Positions 35,412 through 44,986 are shown, counted from the stretch's first letter. The stretch: 64,000 bases of DNA from Leptospira kanakyensis (GCF_004769235.1 NZ_RQFG01000010.1:248001-312000); one strand, 5' to 3'. Notes: a model not told the origin generated them from the letters alone. A program made the numbers and translations.

Positions 35412-36484
35412 TGGGAATTTTTGTTCTGTAAAAATGAGAGGTAGGCCCTTCTACCTCCTAACAGCGAATATATTTCATTTATATTTCGAAAATAGGACAA
35501 AGCCTTTTTTGATCGAATCCCTGTTTCACAAATAAAAACCACTGTCGTATCTTCCGGAAGTTCAGGAAGATACCCCTGTTCCAATTGGGAAAGTGGTATT
35601 AAAATGGTATCTGGAATTGGGTGAGATTTCGTTTCATCATTTTCCCGAACGTCAATGAGAAGTGTTTTTCCTTTTTTCTGAAGATCGACAAACGCGATTG
35701 TTTCAATTTCTTTTTCATCCCTACTCTTATTAGTTTCTTTCTTACCATGACCACAAACAGGACAATCGGGAAGAAGATCCACTTTAGAAGGATACAGTAA
35801 AGGTGGATTCCATTCCAGAAAATAAATAGAACTTAAATCTGTCGCCTTTGGATCCAAAAGATACTGCAATGCCAAAGAAGATTGATAAGTTCCTGCAAGA
35901 GCTGTTTGGACCCCCAAAACCCCTCCCACACTACAATTCATAGTGTCTCCTTCTTCTAAGTTAGGAAACAAACAACGGTAACATGGTTGCCCCTTTCCTG
36001 AAAAAATAGCAAACTGGGCACTCGTACGAAACACAGAGGCTGTCACCAAAGGAATGGATTTTGAAACACAAAGGTCATTGATCAGATACTTTGAGGATAT
36101 GGTGTCAGTACAATCCAAAACAAGATCCCATCCATCGAAACGTTCTGGTATTGTTGATTCAGAGATCAGTTCAAAAAAACATTCCACTTGTAACCAAGGG
36201 CAATGTTCTAACAAAACCTTGGAAACCACCTCAGTTTTAGGTAATCCAACATCTTTGAATGTAAACAATGTTTGGCGATGGAGGTTAGATACTTCTACAC
36301 GATCAAAATCGATAAGACCAATCCGACCGATGCCCCCAAGGGCAAGTTGTAATGCAGCAGGGCATCCAAGCCCCCCAAGTCCAATGATGAGGACAGAGGA
36401 GTTTTTCCATTTTTTTTGACCGGCGGAACCGATTTCAGGAACTTGAATTTGGCGTTGGAAGAATGATTCCTCTTCTATACCCAT
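35408..36484 (-). CDS. moeB: MoeB/ThiF-type adenylyltransferase fused to a rhodanese domain
   Basis: A 358-residue protein. Residues ~1-245 are a ThiF/MoeB E1-like domain: 'LIIGLGGLGCPAALQL' (ATP loop), 'DFDRVEVSNLHRQ', catalytic-Cys region 'TMNCSVGGVLG' and two CxxC zinc pairs ('CYRC', 'CPVC'). Residues ~265-355 are a rhodanese domain with active-site C319 ('VFICETGIRS'). It should adenylate and thiolate the MoaD C-terminus, supplying sulfur for molybdopterin, like eukaryotic MOCS3. Divergent from moaA. Confidence 0.9.
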   Translation of the reverse strand: MGIEEESFFQRQIQVPEIGSAGQKKWKNSSVLIIGLGGLGCPAALQLALGGIGRIGLIDFDRVEVSNLHRQTLFTFKDVGLPKTEVVSKVLLEHCPWLQVECFFELISESTIPERFDGWDLVLDCTDTISSKYLINDLCVSKSIPLVTASVFRTSAQFAIFSGKGQPCYRCLFPNLEEGDTMNCSVGGVLGVQTALAGTYQSSLALQYLLDPKATDLSSIYFLEWNPPLLYPSKVDLLPDCPVCGHGKKETNKSRDEKEIETIAFVDLQKKGKTLLIDVRENDETKSHPIPDTILIPLSQLEQGYLPELPEDTTVVFICETGIRSKKALSYFRNINEIYSLLGGRRAYLSFLQNKNSH

Positions 36485-36616
36485 AACCTAAGAGAAGAAT
36501 GAATGATAATTCGCAAGCAAGGAGAAATTTTAAATTTGCTAAAATAGTTTAATATCCGAAATGATCTTCCTATTTTTGTTTTCAACCTAGAAAAGAAGAT
36601 TAAACTAGACTTTAAG

Positions 36617-37558
36617 GTGAATGAGGAAAATAGAAAATTTGAAGTGCTTCGGGTGAGTATCCTTTCTCACTGTAGTTTCGCCTGCGTCTATTGTGCTCCA
36701 AAAAATAAACCTGACCAAACCAACTTCTTTCCTAAAGTTAACTACTTAAGCCCGGAACTTTTAGAATCTAAAATTATAGCATTACAACCACATATCCAAA
36801 TCAAAGAAGTCCACCTAACAGGCGGTGAACCCACACTTCATAATAACCTAATCCCTTTGATAAAAAAATTAAAAGACCTTTCTATCCGGGAGATCGCTAT
36901 TACCTCCAATGGTTTTTTTGAAGATGGATTGATTCACGAAATGAAACTAGCTGGCCTCACCCGAATGAATTTTTCTTTAGATAGTTTCTCACAAATTGGA
37001 TTTGAGAAATTAAGTGATCGCAAACTTCCTGTAGAACGTTTGTTCCAAAGAATTCTAGAGGCAAAAAATATTGGTTTAGAAGTCAAAGTCAACTGTACAG
37101 TTTTAAGAGGATACAATGATTCAGAAATTTTAGATCTTCTTGGCTGGTCAGGAGAAAATGGTATACCCATTCGTTTTTTGGAATTTATGAAAATGGGTCC
37201 TTTGCAGGAAGAACATTCCGATTGTTTTTATTCAGCAGAAGAAATCCGTGAGACCATTCGTCTTAAATATAATTTTTCACCTCACCTCACGGCTTCAGAT
37301 TCCACTGCTACTTATCATATCACAGATAACGGCTATTTGTTTGGGATAATAGCAAACCATACCGAACCATTTTGTGATGGATGTAATCGTTTGAGGATGG
37401 ATTCTTTAGGTAGAATTTACGGATGTTTGAGTGACCAAACTTCTTTCGACATCCCTTCCGAAACATCAGAAGTTGCAATGGTTTTAAAACAAGCAATGGA
37501 TACAAAAAAAAAGAAGTTCACTGGTTCTGGACTTTCTATGAAATACATTGGAGGATAA
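36617..37558 (+). CDS. moaA: GTP 3',8-cyclase (radical SAM), molybdopterin synthesis
   Basis: A 313-residue radical-SAM enzyme for the first committed step of molybdopterin synthesis. The SAM cluster is C19-x3-C23-x2-C26 ('HCSFACVYCAPK'); 'LTGGEPTLH' follows. The C-terminal substrate cluster is in 'CDGCNRLRMDS…GCL', and the protein ends in the conserved Gly-Gly ('SMKYIGG'). The start is GTG at 36617; its ribosome-binding site is weak and the exact start is uncertain, since homologues are some 15 residues longer at the N-terminus. First gene of moaA-moaD-moaE-mobA-HAD with no gaps. Confidence 0.93.
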   Translation: MNEENRKFEVLRVSILSHCSFACVYCAPKNKPDQTNFFPKVNYLSPELLESKIIALQPHIQIKEVHLTGGEPTLHNNLIPLIKKLKDLSIREIAITSNGFFEDGLIHEMKLAGLTRMNFSLDSFSQIGFEKLSDRKLPVERLFQRILEAKNIGLEVKVNCTVLRGYNDSEILDLLGWSGENGIPIRFLEFMKMGPLQEEHSDCFYSAEEIRETIRLKYNFSPHLTASDSTATYHITDNGYLFGIIANHTEPFCDGCNRLRMDSLGRIYGCLSDQTSFDIPSETSEVAMVLKQAMDTKKKKFTGSGLSMKYIGG

Positions 37559-37801
37559 ATGAAAATCCAACTCCTATCTTTTGCAGCACTAAAAGAGTTT
37601 TTTCCCTCTAAACAAGATTTAAGTTTGGAGGGAATCAATACAGTTTCCGATTTAAAATCTTATCTCCTTGGTTTAAAACCAGATGCCGAAAAACTCATCA
37701 AAATCAGCCGTATTTCGGTTAATCAAACGATTGCCAAAGATTCAGATTTGATTACCGAAGGCGCGATTGTGGCACTACTTCCTCCATCAAGCGGTGGTTA
37801 A
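37559..37801 (+). CDS. moaD: Molybdopterin synthase small subunit
   Basis: An 80-residue ubiquitin-fold sulfur carrier ending in the required Gly-Gly ('LLPPSSGG'), to which the MoeB-rhodanese protein would attach sulfur. It starts immediately after the moaA stop codon, using the GGAGGA in moaA's last codons as ribosome-binding site. Confidence 0.93.
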   Translation: MKIQLLSFAALKEFFPSKQDLSLEGINTVSDLKSYLLGLKPDAEKLIKISRISVNQTIAKDSDLITEGAIVALLPPSSGG

Positions 37802-38236
37802 ATGGATACAAAATACAAACATATTACTGAAGAAAAATTAGACCTACCTTCTCAATTCCCTCCCCTTCCCAGTATGGGCGGATATGTACTTTTTGCAGGT
37901 ATTGTCAGAGACATCAATGAAGGAAGGCAAGTCACACATTTGGAATACGAAGCATATTCTGAAATGGCAAACCAAATGATCGCAACCATTATAAAAGATG
38001 CATTTCAAAACTGGGACTTAGAATTTGCAGATTGTATCCATCGATTAGGAAAACTGGGACTTGGTGATGTGGCAGTCATTGTGAATACAGGAGCTGTCCA
38101 TAGAGACGAAGCCTACAAAGCCAACCGGTATATCATCGATCGAGTCAAACATGAAGTTCCTATCTGGAAAAAAGAGTATTATGTAGATGGAAGTTCTGAA
38201 TGGTCGAAAGGTTGTGCCCATGACCACCAACATTAA
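37802..38236 (+). CDS. moaE: Molybdopterin synthase large subunit
   Basis: A 144-residue MoaE. Family motifs: 'GGYVLFAGIVRDINEGR', 'LEYEAYSEMANQMI', 'AVIVNTGAVHRDEAY' and the catalytic-Lys region 'VKHEVPIWKKEYY'. Forms the heterotetramer with MoaD that inserts two sulfurs into cPMP. ATG directly follows the moaD stop. Confidence 0.93.
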   Translation: MDTKYKHITEEKLDLPSQFPPLPSMGGYVLFAGIVRDINEGRQVTHLEYEAYSEMANQMIATIIKDAFQNWDLEFADCIHRLGKLGLGDVAVIVNTGAVHRDEAYKANRYIIDRVKHEVPIWKKEYYVDGSSEWSKGCAHDHQH

Positions 38237-38837
38237 TCCAACCTTTGTCATTTTAGCAGGTGGACAAAGTGTACGAATGGGGGAAGACAAAGGATTTGTT
38301 CCTATTGGGATAAATTCCAATTTCCTTGTTTTTCTTCTAAAAAAATTAGAAAAATTTAGTACATCTATTTATATTTCACTTAGACAAAAACAAATAGAAA
38401 ATTACATAAAACATACAAACGAAAAATTTATCATTCAGGATAGAGAACTATCCATCAAAGGCCCATTAAAAGGAATCATTTCTTCTTATTTACATTTAAA
38501 AGAAAAAAACCAGATAGGAGATTTTATTTTTTTCCTACCGATAGATATTCCTTATATAGAAGAAAAAACCATCCAAAGACTTTTGGAAACATACAACTCT
38601 AACCCAAAACCAATCTCTGGAATTTTTTACACCCAAGGGAAGTCCTTAGAACCTTTATGTGCGATTTATTCGAAAAAAATATTGTCACAATGGGCAGAGT
38701 CTTTATCTCTCCCAGGACTTCATGAATTTTCATTACAAAAACGAATTTTATCTTTGGATCCAAAACCAATTTTAATAACTCTTCCCTCAGACGAAAAAAA
38801 TTCTTTCAGAAATATTAATTCAAAAGCAGAACTATAA
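38220..38837 (+). CDS. mobA: Molybdenum cofactor guanylyltransferase
   Basis: A ~205-residue nucleotidyltransferase. The start is ATG 38220, inside the last codons of moaE, just before 'PTFVILAGGQSVRMGEDKGF', which holds the NTP-binding LAGGxSxRMGxDK motif. 'FFLPIDIPYI' carries the metal-binding Asp. It attaches GMP to the cofactor, forming the MGD that both molybdoenzymes here require. Somewhat more diverged and AT-rich than moaA/E. Confidence 0.85.
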   Translation: MTTNINPTFVILAGGQSVRMGEDKGFVPIGINSNFLVFLLKKLEKFSTSIYISLRQKQIENYIKHTNEKFIIQDRELSIKGPLKGIISSYLHLKEKNQIGDFIFFLPIDIPYIEEKTIQRLLETYNSNPKPISGIFYTQGKSLEPLCAIYSKKILSQWAESLSLPGLHEFSLQKRILSLDPKPILITLPSDEKNSFRNINSKAEL

Positions 38838-38849
38838 AGGAAATTATCA

Positions 38850-39440
38850 ATGAACTACTTTAAAAGAAAAAAGAATTGGATCTTTGATATGGATGGAACC
38901 TTAACCATTGCAAACCATGACTTTGAAGCCATTAAACGCGAGTTAGATATTCCTCTAGATATAGACATACTTACTTCCTTGTCAAAATTAACAAAGGAAG
39001 AAGCAGAGAGAAAACACACCCAATTAAACAAAATCGAATTAAAAATTGCAAAAACTTCACTGCCATCTCCAGGTAGTTTTGAATTGTTGCAAAAAATCAA
39101 AACTGAAAAAAATCAAATAGGAATCCTAACAAGAAATAGTTTTGCAAACTCTATTGAAACATTGAAAGTTACTAACTTAATGGAATATTTCCATCCAGAT
39201 TTTATCTTTTGCCGGGAACGAGCTCTACCCAAACCAAACCCGGAAGGAATTTTTAGACTTATGGATCTATGGAAAGCAAATCCCACCGATACCGTAATGA
39301 TCGGTGATTATGTTTATGATTTAGATGCCGGGAAAGCTGCGGGCGTGGATACCATTTACATTGATCCCACTGGATCATTTCCATTCAAAGAATCCGCAAC
39401 TCATTGCGTCAAAGAATTAGGCGAAATCCTAAACCTATAA
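38850..39440 (+). CDS. HAD-superfamily hydrolase (phosphoglycolate phosphatase-like)
   Basis: A 196-residue HAD phosphatase. Motif I 'IFDMDGTLT' (residues ~11-19), motif II 'ILTRNS', motif III Lys in 'LPKPNPEG', motif IV 'MIGDYVYDLDAGKAAG'. A small helical cap sits between motifs I and II (class C1). Follows mobA after 12 bases with AAGGAAA, so it is the last gene of the moa operon; its substrate is unknown and may have nothing to do with the cofactor. Confidence 0.85.
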   Translation: MNYFKRKKNWIFDMDGTLTIANHDFEAIKRELDIPLDIDILTSLSKLTKEEAERKHTQLNKIELKIAKTSLPSPGSFELLQKIKTEKNQIGILTRNSFANSIETLKVTNLMEYFHPDFIFCRERALPKPNPEGIFRLMDLWKANPTDTVMIGDYVYDLDAGKAAGVDTIYIDPTGSFPFKESATHCVKELGEILNL

Positions 39441-39638
39441 AATCAGGATACATATTGTACGTTTTTCCATAAACTTGTAGCGCAATTTACGAAATCCAGT
39501 GAATGAATCCAAAATTTTATGACACTAGAGGAACTTTCATATATTCGAATGTTTGAAATAAAATAACCAACCAAGGAGAATTAAAAAGAAATCCACTTTT
39601 GTGAATAAAATATTTCTTCTGATTGTTAAATCAGGTAG

Positions 39639-40829
39639 ATGCGCTCATTCTATTTTTCTATTGTTTTCTTTGTTCTATTACAGACAATTTCGTGTAACCC
39701 TCAGTCCGCCAAAACTGAATTATCACCAGCACTTCTACTTTTTGGCTCCTTAGGCAACGATCAGACATCAGCTCTTGAAGATAAATTCCAATCCATCCAA
39801 GTAACTACCTTTTATAGAAAAGATGGAATTTTTCAATTTCAAGACATACTAATCGAATACAAATTAAAAAACCCAAAAGAAAACACGGAAACCGTAGAGG
39901 CTTTTTTGGGGAATCCTAATGAAATTTCATATAATTCACAAACTAACAGAATTTCCGGACAAATCACCCAAAAGGAAGATTTATTCCAAACAAATTCAAT
40001 TGTGTTTTCTTATTCAGATTTTACAAAGAGATTCAAAGTTTTTATAACTCTAAAAAAAGATGGCAAAATCATTTCATTAAAGGATCTAACAACCACACCA
40101 CCTAATCCACCAAACTTACCTCCGAATTCCATAACTCTACCTCAAATCAGTTATGAAAACAGCAGGTCAATAATTGGTGGCACTGAATACCAAGTCATTC
40201 GCGTAAAGTTCGAAGCCGGATCCGATCTTTCCACCTTTACTAGATTAAATGCTTATATAGGAAGACCAAATATCATCTCGATGGCCGCTGATAATTTTAA
40301 TGTAGTTAATTATATTTCTGCGGCTTCCTATAATGATTCATTAAATTACTTTTTATTCCTAACTCCCGAACTAAATGCCTCTTATACAATCTTTGTTGTA
40401 GGCTCAAATGATACTGCAAAAGGAAATCGAAGTTTAAATACAGTTCCACCACCACCGCCGCCTTCTCCTTGTGCAGGAAGTGTCAATGCCCCTACCACGA
40501 TAGGAAATTGTGCGACTCATTGTTTGGTAGTTGATTTAGTTGGGAACCAAATGCAATTTACCGCAAAAGCTACCATTGGAACAACAACTGAAGAATATCT
40601 ATCGCTAGATACAGCAAGCACAACACCAAGTGGAGGAACTGGACCTACTACTTTAGCTTGGAAGGAATTATTTTCTCCCATTGCCGCAGGAGAGTATCAA
40701 ACAGATTTGCGGACTTTTGATGTAACTACTTATAACCATTCATGTGTGGTCTTGTCGTCTTACCTTGTATTGGATGGTCTAGATGGATTTAGAGATAATT
40801 ACATATCAGGGAAAATCAATGTCCCATAA
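39639..40829 (+). CDS. Large lipoprotein of unknown function
   Basis: A 396-residue lipoprotein with lipobox 'LQTISC' (Cys 19). The mature part has two similar-looking ~110-residue beta-rich halves joined by a Pro/Asn-rich linker ('PPNPPNLPPN'), each with a phrase of the type 'FLGNPNEISYN' / 'YIGRPNIISMA', suggesting an internal duplication. A Pro-rich 'VPPPPPPSPC' segment leads to a C-terminal ~120-residue Cys-containing domain. Not a family I can name. About 200 non-coding bases precede it. Confidence 0.72.
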   Translation: MRSFYFSIVFFVLLQTISCNPQSAKTELSPALLLFGSLGNDQTSALEDKFQSIQVTTFYRKDGIFQFQDILIEYKLKNPKENTETVEAFLGNPNEISYNSQTNRISGQITQKEDLFQTNSIVFSYSDFTKRFKVFITLKKDGKIISLKDLTTTPPNPPNLPPNSITLPQISYENSRSIIGGTEYQVIRVKFEAGSDLSTFTRLNAYIGRPNIISMAADNFNVVNYISAASYNDSLNYFLFLTPELNASYTIFVVGSNDTAKGNRSLNTVPPPPPPSPCAGSVNAPTTIGNCATHCLVVDLVGNQMQFTAKATIGTTTEEYLSLDTASTTPSGGTGPTTLAWKELFSPIAAGEYQTDLRTFDVTTYNHSCVVLSSYLVLDGLDGFRDNYISGKINVP

Positions 40830-40856
40830 CTTAAATATTTTTTATTAATCCGAAAC

Positions 40857-41798
40857 TTAAATTTGGATCGGATTTTGATTGAAAGTGGGAAATCGAATTT
40901 CAAAAACAGTGCCATTCTTTTTTTCGATTAACATGGTTCCACGTAATTGTTTGACTAAGTTCTTAACAAGAGTCAGTCCAATACCTTTTCCATCAAAAAG
41001 TATTTCTTCCATTCCAAGTCCATTGTCTTTAACAACAAAAATAAATTCGTTCTGCCTTTGAGTCAAATTCACTTCAATCCGACCGTGATTTCGATTCAGA
41101 AAAGCATGACGAAAGGAATTAGAGACAAGTTCATTTAAAATTAGCCCCATCGGAATCGCCCGATCCAAATCCATCTCCAATCCTTCTTCAATACTTTCAG
41201 TCAATTCAATGTTGTTTTTATCAGTCACATACATAACTTTGAGATTAGTCAGAATAGAGTTAAAAATTAAATTTAGATCCACATACAATAAATTCGGTGA
41301 TCCATAGATAATTTTATGAACCGAAGCAATCGCCATAATTCGATTTTGAACCAAACCCAATGAGGTAGTTAATTTCAAATCATTTTCCGACTCCGCTTGC
41401 ATTGCCAAAAGACCGGAAATAATTTGTAAGTTGTTATTCACACGGTGATGAATTTCGGTAAGTAATTTTGATTTTAATTGTAGATCGAATTTAATTTGCC
41501 TTTCATGTTCTATCCTTTTGGTTTGTTCTTTTTTTACCGAATGGACATACAAAAAAATCAATAAAAACATAACATAAAGATCTTTAAAAAAACCTTCATA
41601 ATCATCAAAATAATCAATCCCATAACCATGTTCAAATAAATTAGAAATACTAATATAACAAGGAATGATTGCGAGAATTAAAACAAATATACCTTCACCG
41701 CGATAGTTTGGCCGACGAACCAAAGTTTTGAAAATTATATAAATTGCGATTCCGTAAACGATCAATGATAAAAAATTAAGAACGACTATCAGATTCAT
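40857..41798 (-). CDS. Membrane sensor histidine kinase, HisKA_2 type
   Basis: A 313-residue kinase. Three hydrophobic helices (~1-25, 36-55, 72-88) are followed by a HisKA_2 dimerisation domain, phospho-acceptor H118 in 'LTEIHHRVNNNLQ', and a HATPase domain with N-box 'LNELVSNSFRHAF', 'VKDNGLGM' and 'GIGLTLVKNLVKQL'. No response regulator is nearby. Its start codon is one base after the stop of a small membrane-protein gene, suggesting the two act together as a split receptor. Confidence 0.85.
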   Translation of the reverse strand: MNLIVVLNFLSLIVYGIAIYIIFKTLVRRPNYRGEGIFVLILAIIPCYISISNLFEHGYGIDYFDDYEGFFKDLYVMFLLIFLYVHSVKKEQTKRIEHERQIKFDLQLKSKLLTEIHHRVNNNLQIISGLLAMQAESENDLKLTTSLGLVQNRIMAIASVHKIIYGSPNLLYVDLNLIFNSILTNLKVMYVTDKNNIELTESIEEGLEMDLDRAIPMGLILNELVSNSFRHAFLNRNHGRIEVNLTQRQNEFIFVVKDNGLGMEEILFDGKGIGLTLVKNLVKQLRGTMLIEKKNGTVFEIRFPTFNQNPIQI

Positions 41799-41799
41799 A

Positions 41800-42066
41800 C
41801 TAATGTAACGATTCCAAAATTTCTTTTTTTAAACTGATCAAAAACAGAAGGGAGGAAATGAAAAAAAAGGAATGTTCTAAAATATTAAAAAAATCAGGAA
41901 AAAAATAACCTTCGACTACAGTAAAAATATTACTGAGCCAAATGCAGAAAAAACCTAAAATCAAAAAATGAAATTTGGGGATAAGTCCCGTCCAAAACAA
42001 ACGCAAAGTAATGAGCAAACCTACGCTATCAAAAATAAGATTTAATACTTCACTTATTTGATACAT
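41800..42066 (-). CDS. Small membrane protein paired with the histidine kinase
   Basis: An 88-residue protein with three hydrophobic helices and a short acidic/basic C-terminus. It ends one base before the kinase ATG. Its helix lengths and composition resemble the kinase's own membrane part, so it may be the missing half of a six-helix sensor. No database family recalled. Confidence 0.6.
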   Translation of the reverse strand: MYQISEVLNLIFDSVGLLITLRLFWTGLIPKFHFLILGFFCIWLSNIFTVVEGYFFPDFFNILEHSFFFISSLLFLISLKKEILESLH

Positions 42067-42250
42067 ATTTCACCAAACCAATCCAATTCATCGATTTCCT
42101 AGAGGACAAAGTATAACAGGGTTTTGTTTATGGTAAAGTGATAATTTAGAAAAAAAAGGAACATAAAGTCCGCTAAAAACCTTTTCAAATTCATCTGCTA
42201 TAAATAAATTCTGATTGATTGGGATTTTAAATCTTACATACAAAAACAAA

Positions 42251-42748
42251 ATGAAAAACTTTCCCTACCTGTCTTTTTCTGCCAAAATTGAAATAATAGG
42301 AATCAACCCTTTTGTTTTTTTACCTACTTCCATTTTACAAAAATTAATGTTACAAGCTGGTACAAGTAAGGGCAAAATTAGAGTTTACTTAAAAATCGAA
42401 GGTTTCGAATTTACTCAAACGCTCGTTAAATACAGTGGGCACTGGAGGTTGTATTTAAACACACCCATGCGATTAAAAGCAAAAAAAGAAGTTGGGGATA
42501 AGGCAAATTTTGAAATTAAGTTTAACCCAGAAGAAAAAATACATCCTGAATCTCCCGAGCTAAAAAATGCTTTAATTCTAAATAAAAAAGCAAAAGTCAA
42601 ATTCGAAAGTTTAAGCCCTTCTCTTCAAAATGAAATAATGAGATACATTTCTGGACTCAAATCAGAAAAAACCAAGGAAGAAAATGTAGATCGTGCCATT
42701 CAATACTTACTAGGCAAAGGAAAATTTTTAGGTAGAGAAACAAAATAA
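42251..42748 (+). CDS. DUF1905 / YdeI-like protein
   Basis: A ~165-residue cytoplasmic protein. N-terminal ~95 residues match DUF1905 ('FSAKIEIIG…', 'TSKGKIRVYLKIEG', 'GHWRLYLNTPMR', 'VGDKANFEIKFNPE'); the C-terminal ~60 match the YdeI/OmpD-associated helical domain ('ALILNKKAKVKFESLSPSLQNE', cut here; residues ~105-160). ATG 42251 is used because the longer TTG frame adds residues with no match. Function unproven. Confidence 0.78.
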   Translation: MKNFPYLSFSAKIEIIGINPFVFLPTSILQKLMLQAGTSKGKIRVYLKIEGFEFTQTLVKYSGHWRLYLNTPMRLKAKKEVGDKANFEIKFNPEEKIHPESPELKNALILNKKAKVKFESLSPSLQNEIMRYISGLKSEKTKEENVDRAIQYLLGKGKFLGRETK

Positions 42749-42775
42749 TCTCCACCGAAACATTAAAAAACTTTT

Positions 42776-43762
42776 TTATAGCAAATCGATTGGATTTGTT
42801 TTAGCTAACCGCAAAACGTCTGTTAAAAACTTCCTATGACTAATGATTGATTCTTGTTTGGCTTCACGAGCAGGATTAAAGATCCCACGTTTACGAAATA
42901 CCTTCCATGGGTCTAACTGGATGTCCGACCAAGTCCCAATCTCCAAAGTCAATGGTAAAAATCTGGATCCATTGGAACCAGTTTCTACTTTTACTTTTTG
43001 GTATTTATTGTACAATCTATCCCAAAGATCACCATGTGTTGTGTAAGTTTCACTCTGTGGCCCAAATCGATATAAAATATGATTAAATTTTGTTGTTAGA
43101 TGATTTGCAATTTTCTGAAACAAAGTTTCATCAACACATTGTTCATGAGTTCCTGCATACGGCCACCAAACATGATCGACAACACCAAAACCAGAATGTA
43201 TATCAACCACCGGAATCATCGCGTTTTCAGCAGGAACAAAATATTCATTATAAAAACGATCTAATACTTTAGATTCTGCTTGTAGAACGTTCCCTCTGTA
43301 ATAAGGAAACACATTTGATATCTTATGGCCTCCAAAAAAGAAAGGGGCTTTTACTGCCTCCACACCAGAGTTTCTCATTAAATCAACCCCACCGGGATTG
43401 GATCGACGTTTGAGAGCAACTCCACCGGGATTTAAAATAGGAATACAAACAATGCCAAGTTCCCCATCCTTAATCTCTCTATACAATTCAGAAGTTTTTC
43501 GAGAAAGAAGATCATCCAAAAAATCCAATAAAACTCGAATCCCGATGGTTTCTAATCCATGAACTCCTGCCACAAGACCAGCAAGATTTCTTTTGATTGC
43601 TTTTTCTTTTCCAATTTCTAATACATAGATCGGGAAACGAAAACCTTCTTTAGTTTTTGTGGAAAATCCGAACTGTTTAAACCGAACCAGTTTGCCACCT
43701 AACTTTACAATTTTTAAAATTCTGTTTTCGTATCGATTGAGACGTTTCATTCCTCTGAGCAT
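42776..43762 (-). CDS. M14-like zinc carboxypeptidase / succinylglutamate desuccinylase-type protein
   Basis: A 328-residue metallopeptidase-like protein without a signal peptide. Zinc ligands: H68 and E71 in 'AGVHGLETIG', and the later His in 'VVDIHSGFG'. Substrate-binding 'NPGGVDLMRNSG' and catalytic-Glu region 'LTLEIGTW' are also present. Likely removes an amino acid or peptide from a small substrate. ATG 43750 is an alternative, but a ribosome-binding site would then abut it. Convergent with the DUF1905 gene. Confidence 0.75.
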   Translation of the reverse strand: MLRGMKRLNRYENRILKIVKLGGKLVRFKQFGFSTKTKEGFRFPIYVLEIGKEKAIKRNLAGLVAGVHGLETIGIRVLLDFLDDLLSRKTSELYREIKDGELGIVCIPILNPGGVALKRRSNPGGVDLMRNSGVEAVKAPFFFGGHKISNVFPYYRGNVLQAESKVLDRFYNEYFVPAENAMIPVVDIHSGFGVVDHVWWPYAGTHEQCVDETLFQKIANHLTTKFNHILYRFGPQSETYTTHGDLWDRLYNKYQKVKVETGSNGSRFLPLTLEIGTWSDIQLDPWKVFRKRGIFNPAREAKQESIISHRKFLTDVLRLAKTNPIDLL

Positions 43763-44017
43763 TAATGATTAACCTAAAAACCTTTGTTGTTTCACTAAAA
43801 CGACGGAACCAAAACGAAGAGGCACCGACAGATCTCAATATCTCAAATAGATTGGATTTGGAGAAATTCTATTTAATCAGTTTATATTACAATTTGATTA
43901 CGAAAAACCAAGTCAGGATTAAGGTAAAAACATAATTACTAACGAATGACCAATAAACCAAATAGAAATTTGTGAATTTCATTTACGTATGAATTAGATT
44001 CCTTTTCAGTTTAAACA

Positions 44018-44986
44018 ATGAAACAATCTCTACCAAAAGCCAAACTCCAAAAATTTAAAGAGGAATCCATAACAACCAATGGGATCAAAATCAATTTGGG
44101 AATTTGGCCGGGGAACAAACAAACGATTGTTTGTCTACATGGTCTATCGGGAAATTTGTATTCCATGAAATCTTTAGCCGAACGTTTGAATCGTTTGGGA
44201 TACAAGGTGATTTCCTATGACTTACGTGGTCGAGGAAAGTCAGATAAACCAATTTCTGGATATGGATTTCAAAATCACATCCAAGATCTAAAGGGGATTC
44301 TCACTCACTACAAAATCAAAAATCCAATTTTTTTTGCTCATTCTTTTGGTTGTATGATTGCCCTACGTTATGCGATTCTTTATCCAGAATCAGTTCAAGG
44401 AATGATACTTATGGATGGAGGAGGACTTCTAACATTACCCAAAAGAATCCAAGTTCTAAAAGTATTAAAACAATCCTTCGAAAGATTAGATGTTACCTTT
44501 TCAACGGTATCCGAATATCTAAAATTAATTCAAAACTCTCCACTCATTCCAAAATGGTCCAAAGAAATAGAAGAGTACTTTCGCTTTGAACTGATGAAAA
44601 CAAAAGATGGTTTTGTTTGTCATATGCCTGGATACGTCATGGAAGAAGAATTAAAAGAAATGGGTGGATCCATGCATTTTAAAAATATACTAAAAAATTT
44701 GATTTTTAACCCTAAAAACGTTCTTACAAAAATGAAAGAAAACAGATCTTTGGCCTTTGAAACAATACAAGTCCCTACTCTCATCCTTCGCGCCACAGAA
44801 ATGAATTTATTTCCAAACGATGATTTATTACCAAAAACTTCCTTTGAATTTATGTTAAAACAAATCTCCAATTCCCGTGGCAAAGAAATCAAAACAAACC
44901 ACTATGGGATCCTTTTTGATAAAATCAAAGAAAGAGATACCGTTATTGAAGAATTTTTGGCTGGACTTAAAAAAACAAAAATATAA
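44018..44986 (+). CDS. Alpha/beta hydrolase
   Basis: A 322-residue cytoplasmic hydrolase. 'IVCLHGLSGNLYSM' is the oxyanion-hole region, 'YDLRGRGKSDKP' the typical strand-4 motif, 'FAHSFGCMIAL' the nucleophile elbow (Ser ~110), with His in 'NHYGILFDK' near the C-terminus. No substrate information. Single gene behind ~250 non-coding bases in which I see nothing. Confidence 0.82.
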   Translation: MKQSLPKAKLQKFKEESITTNGIKINLGIWPGNKQTIVCLHGLSGNLYSMKSLAERLNRLGYKVISYDLRGRGKSDKPISGYGFQNHIQDLKGILTHYKIKNPIFFAHSFGCMIALRYAILYPESVQGMILMDGGGLLTLPKRIQVLKVLKQSFERLDVTFSTVSEYLKLIQNSPLIPKWSKEIEEYFRFELMKTKDGFVCHMPGYVMEEELKEMGGSMHFKNILKNLIFNPKNVLTKMKENRSLAFETIQVPTLILRATEMNLFPNDDLLPKTSFEFMLKQISNSRGKEIKTNHYGILFDKIKERDTVIEEFLAGLKKTKI

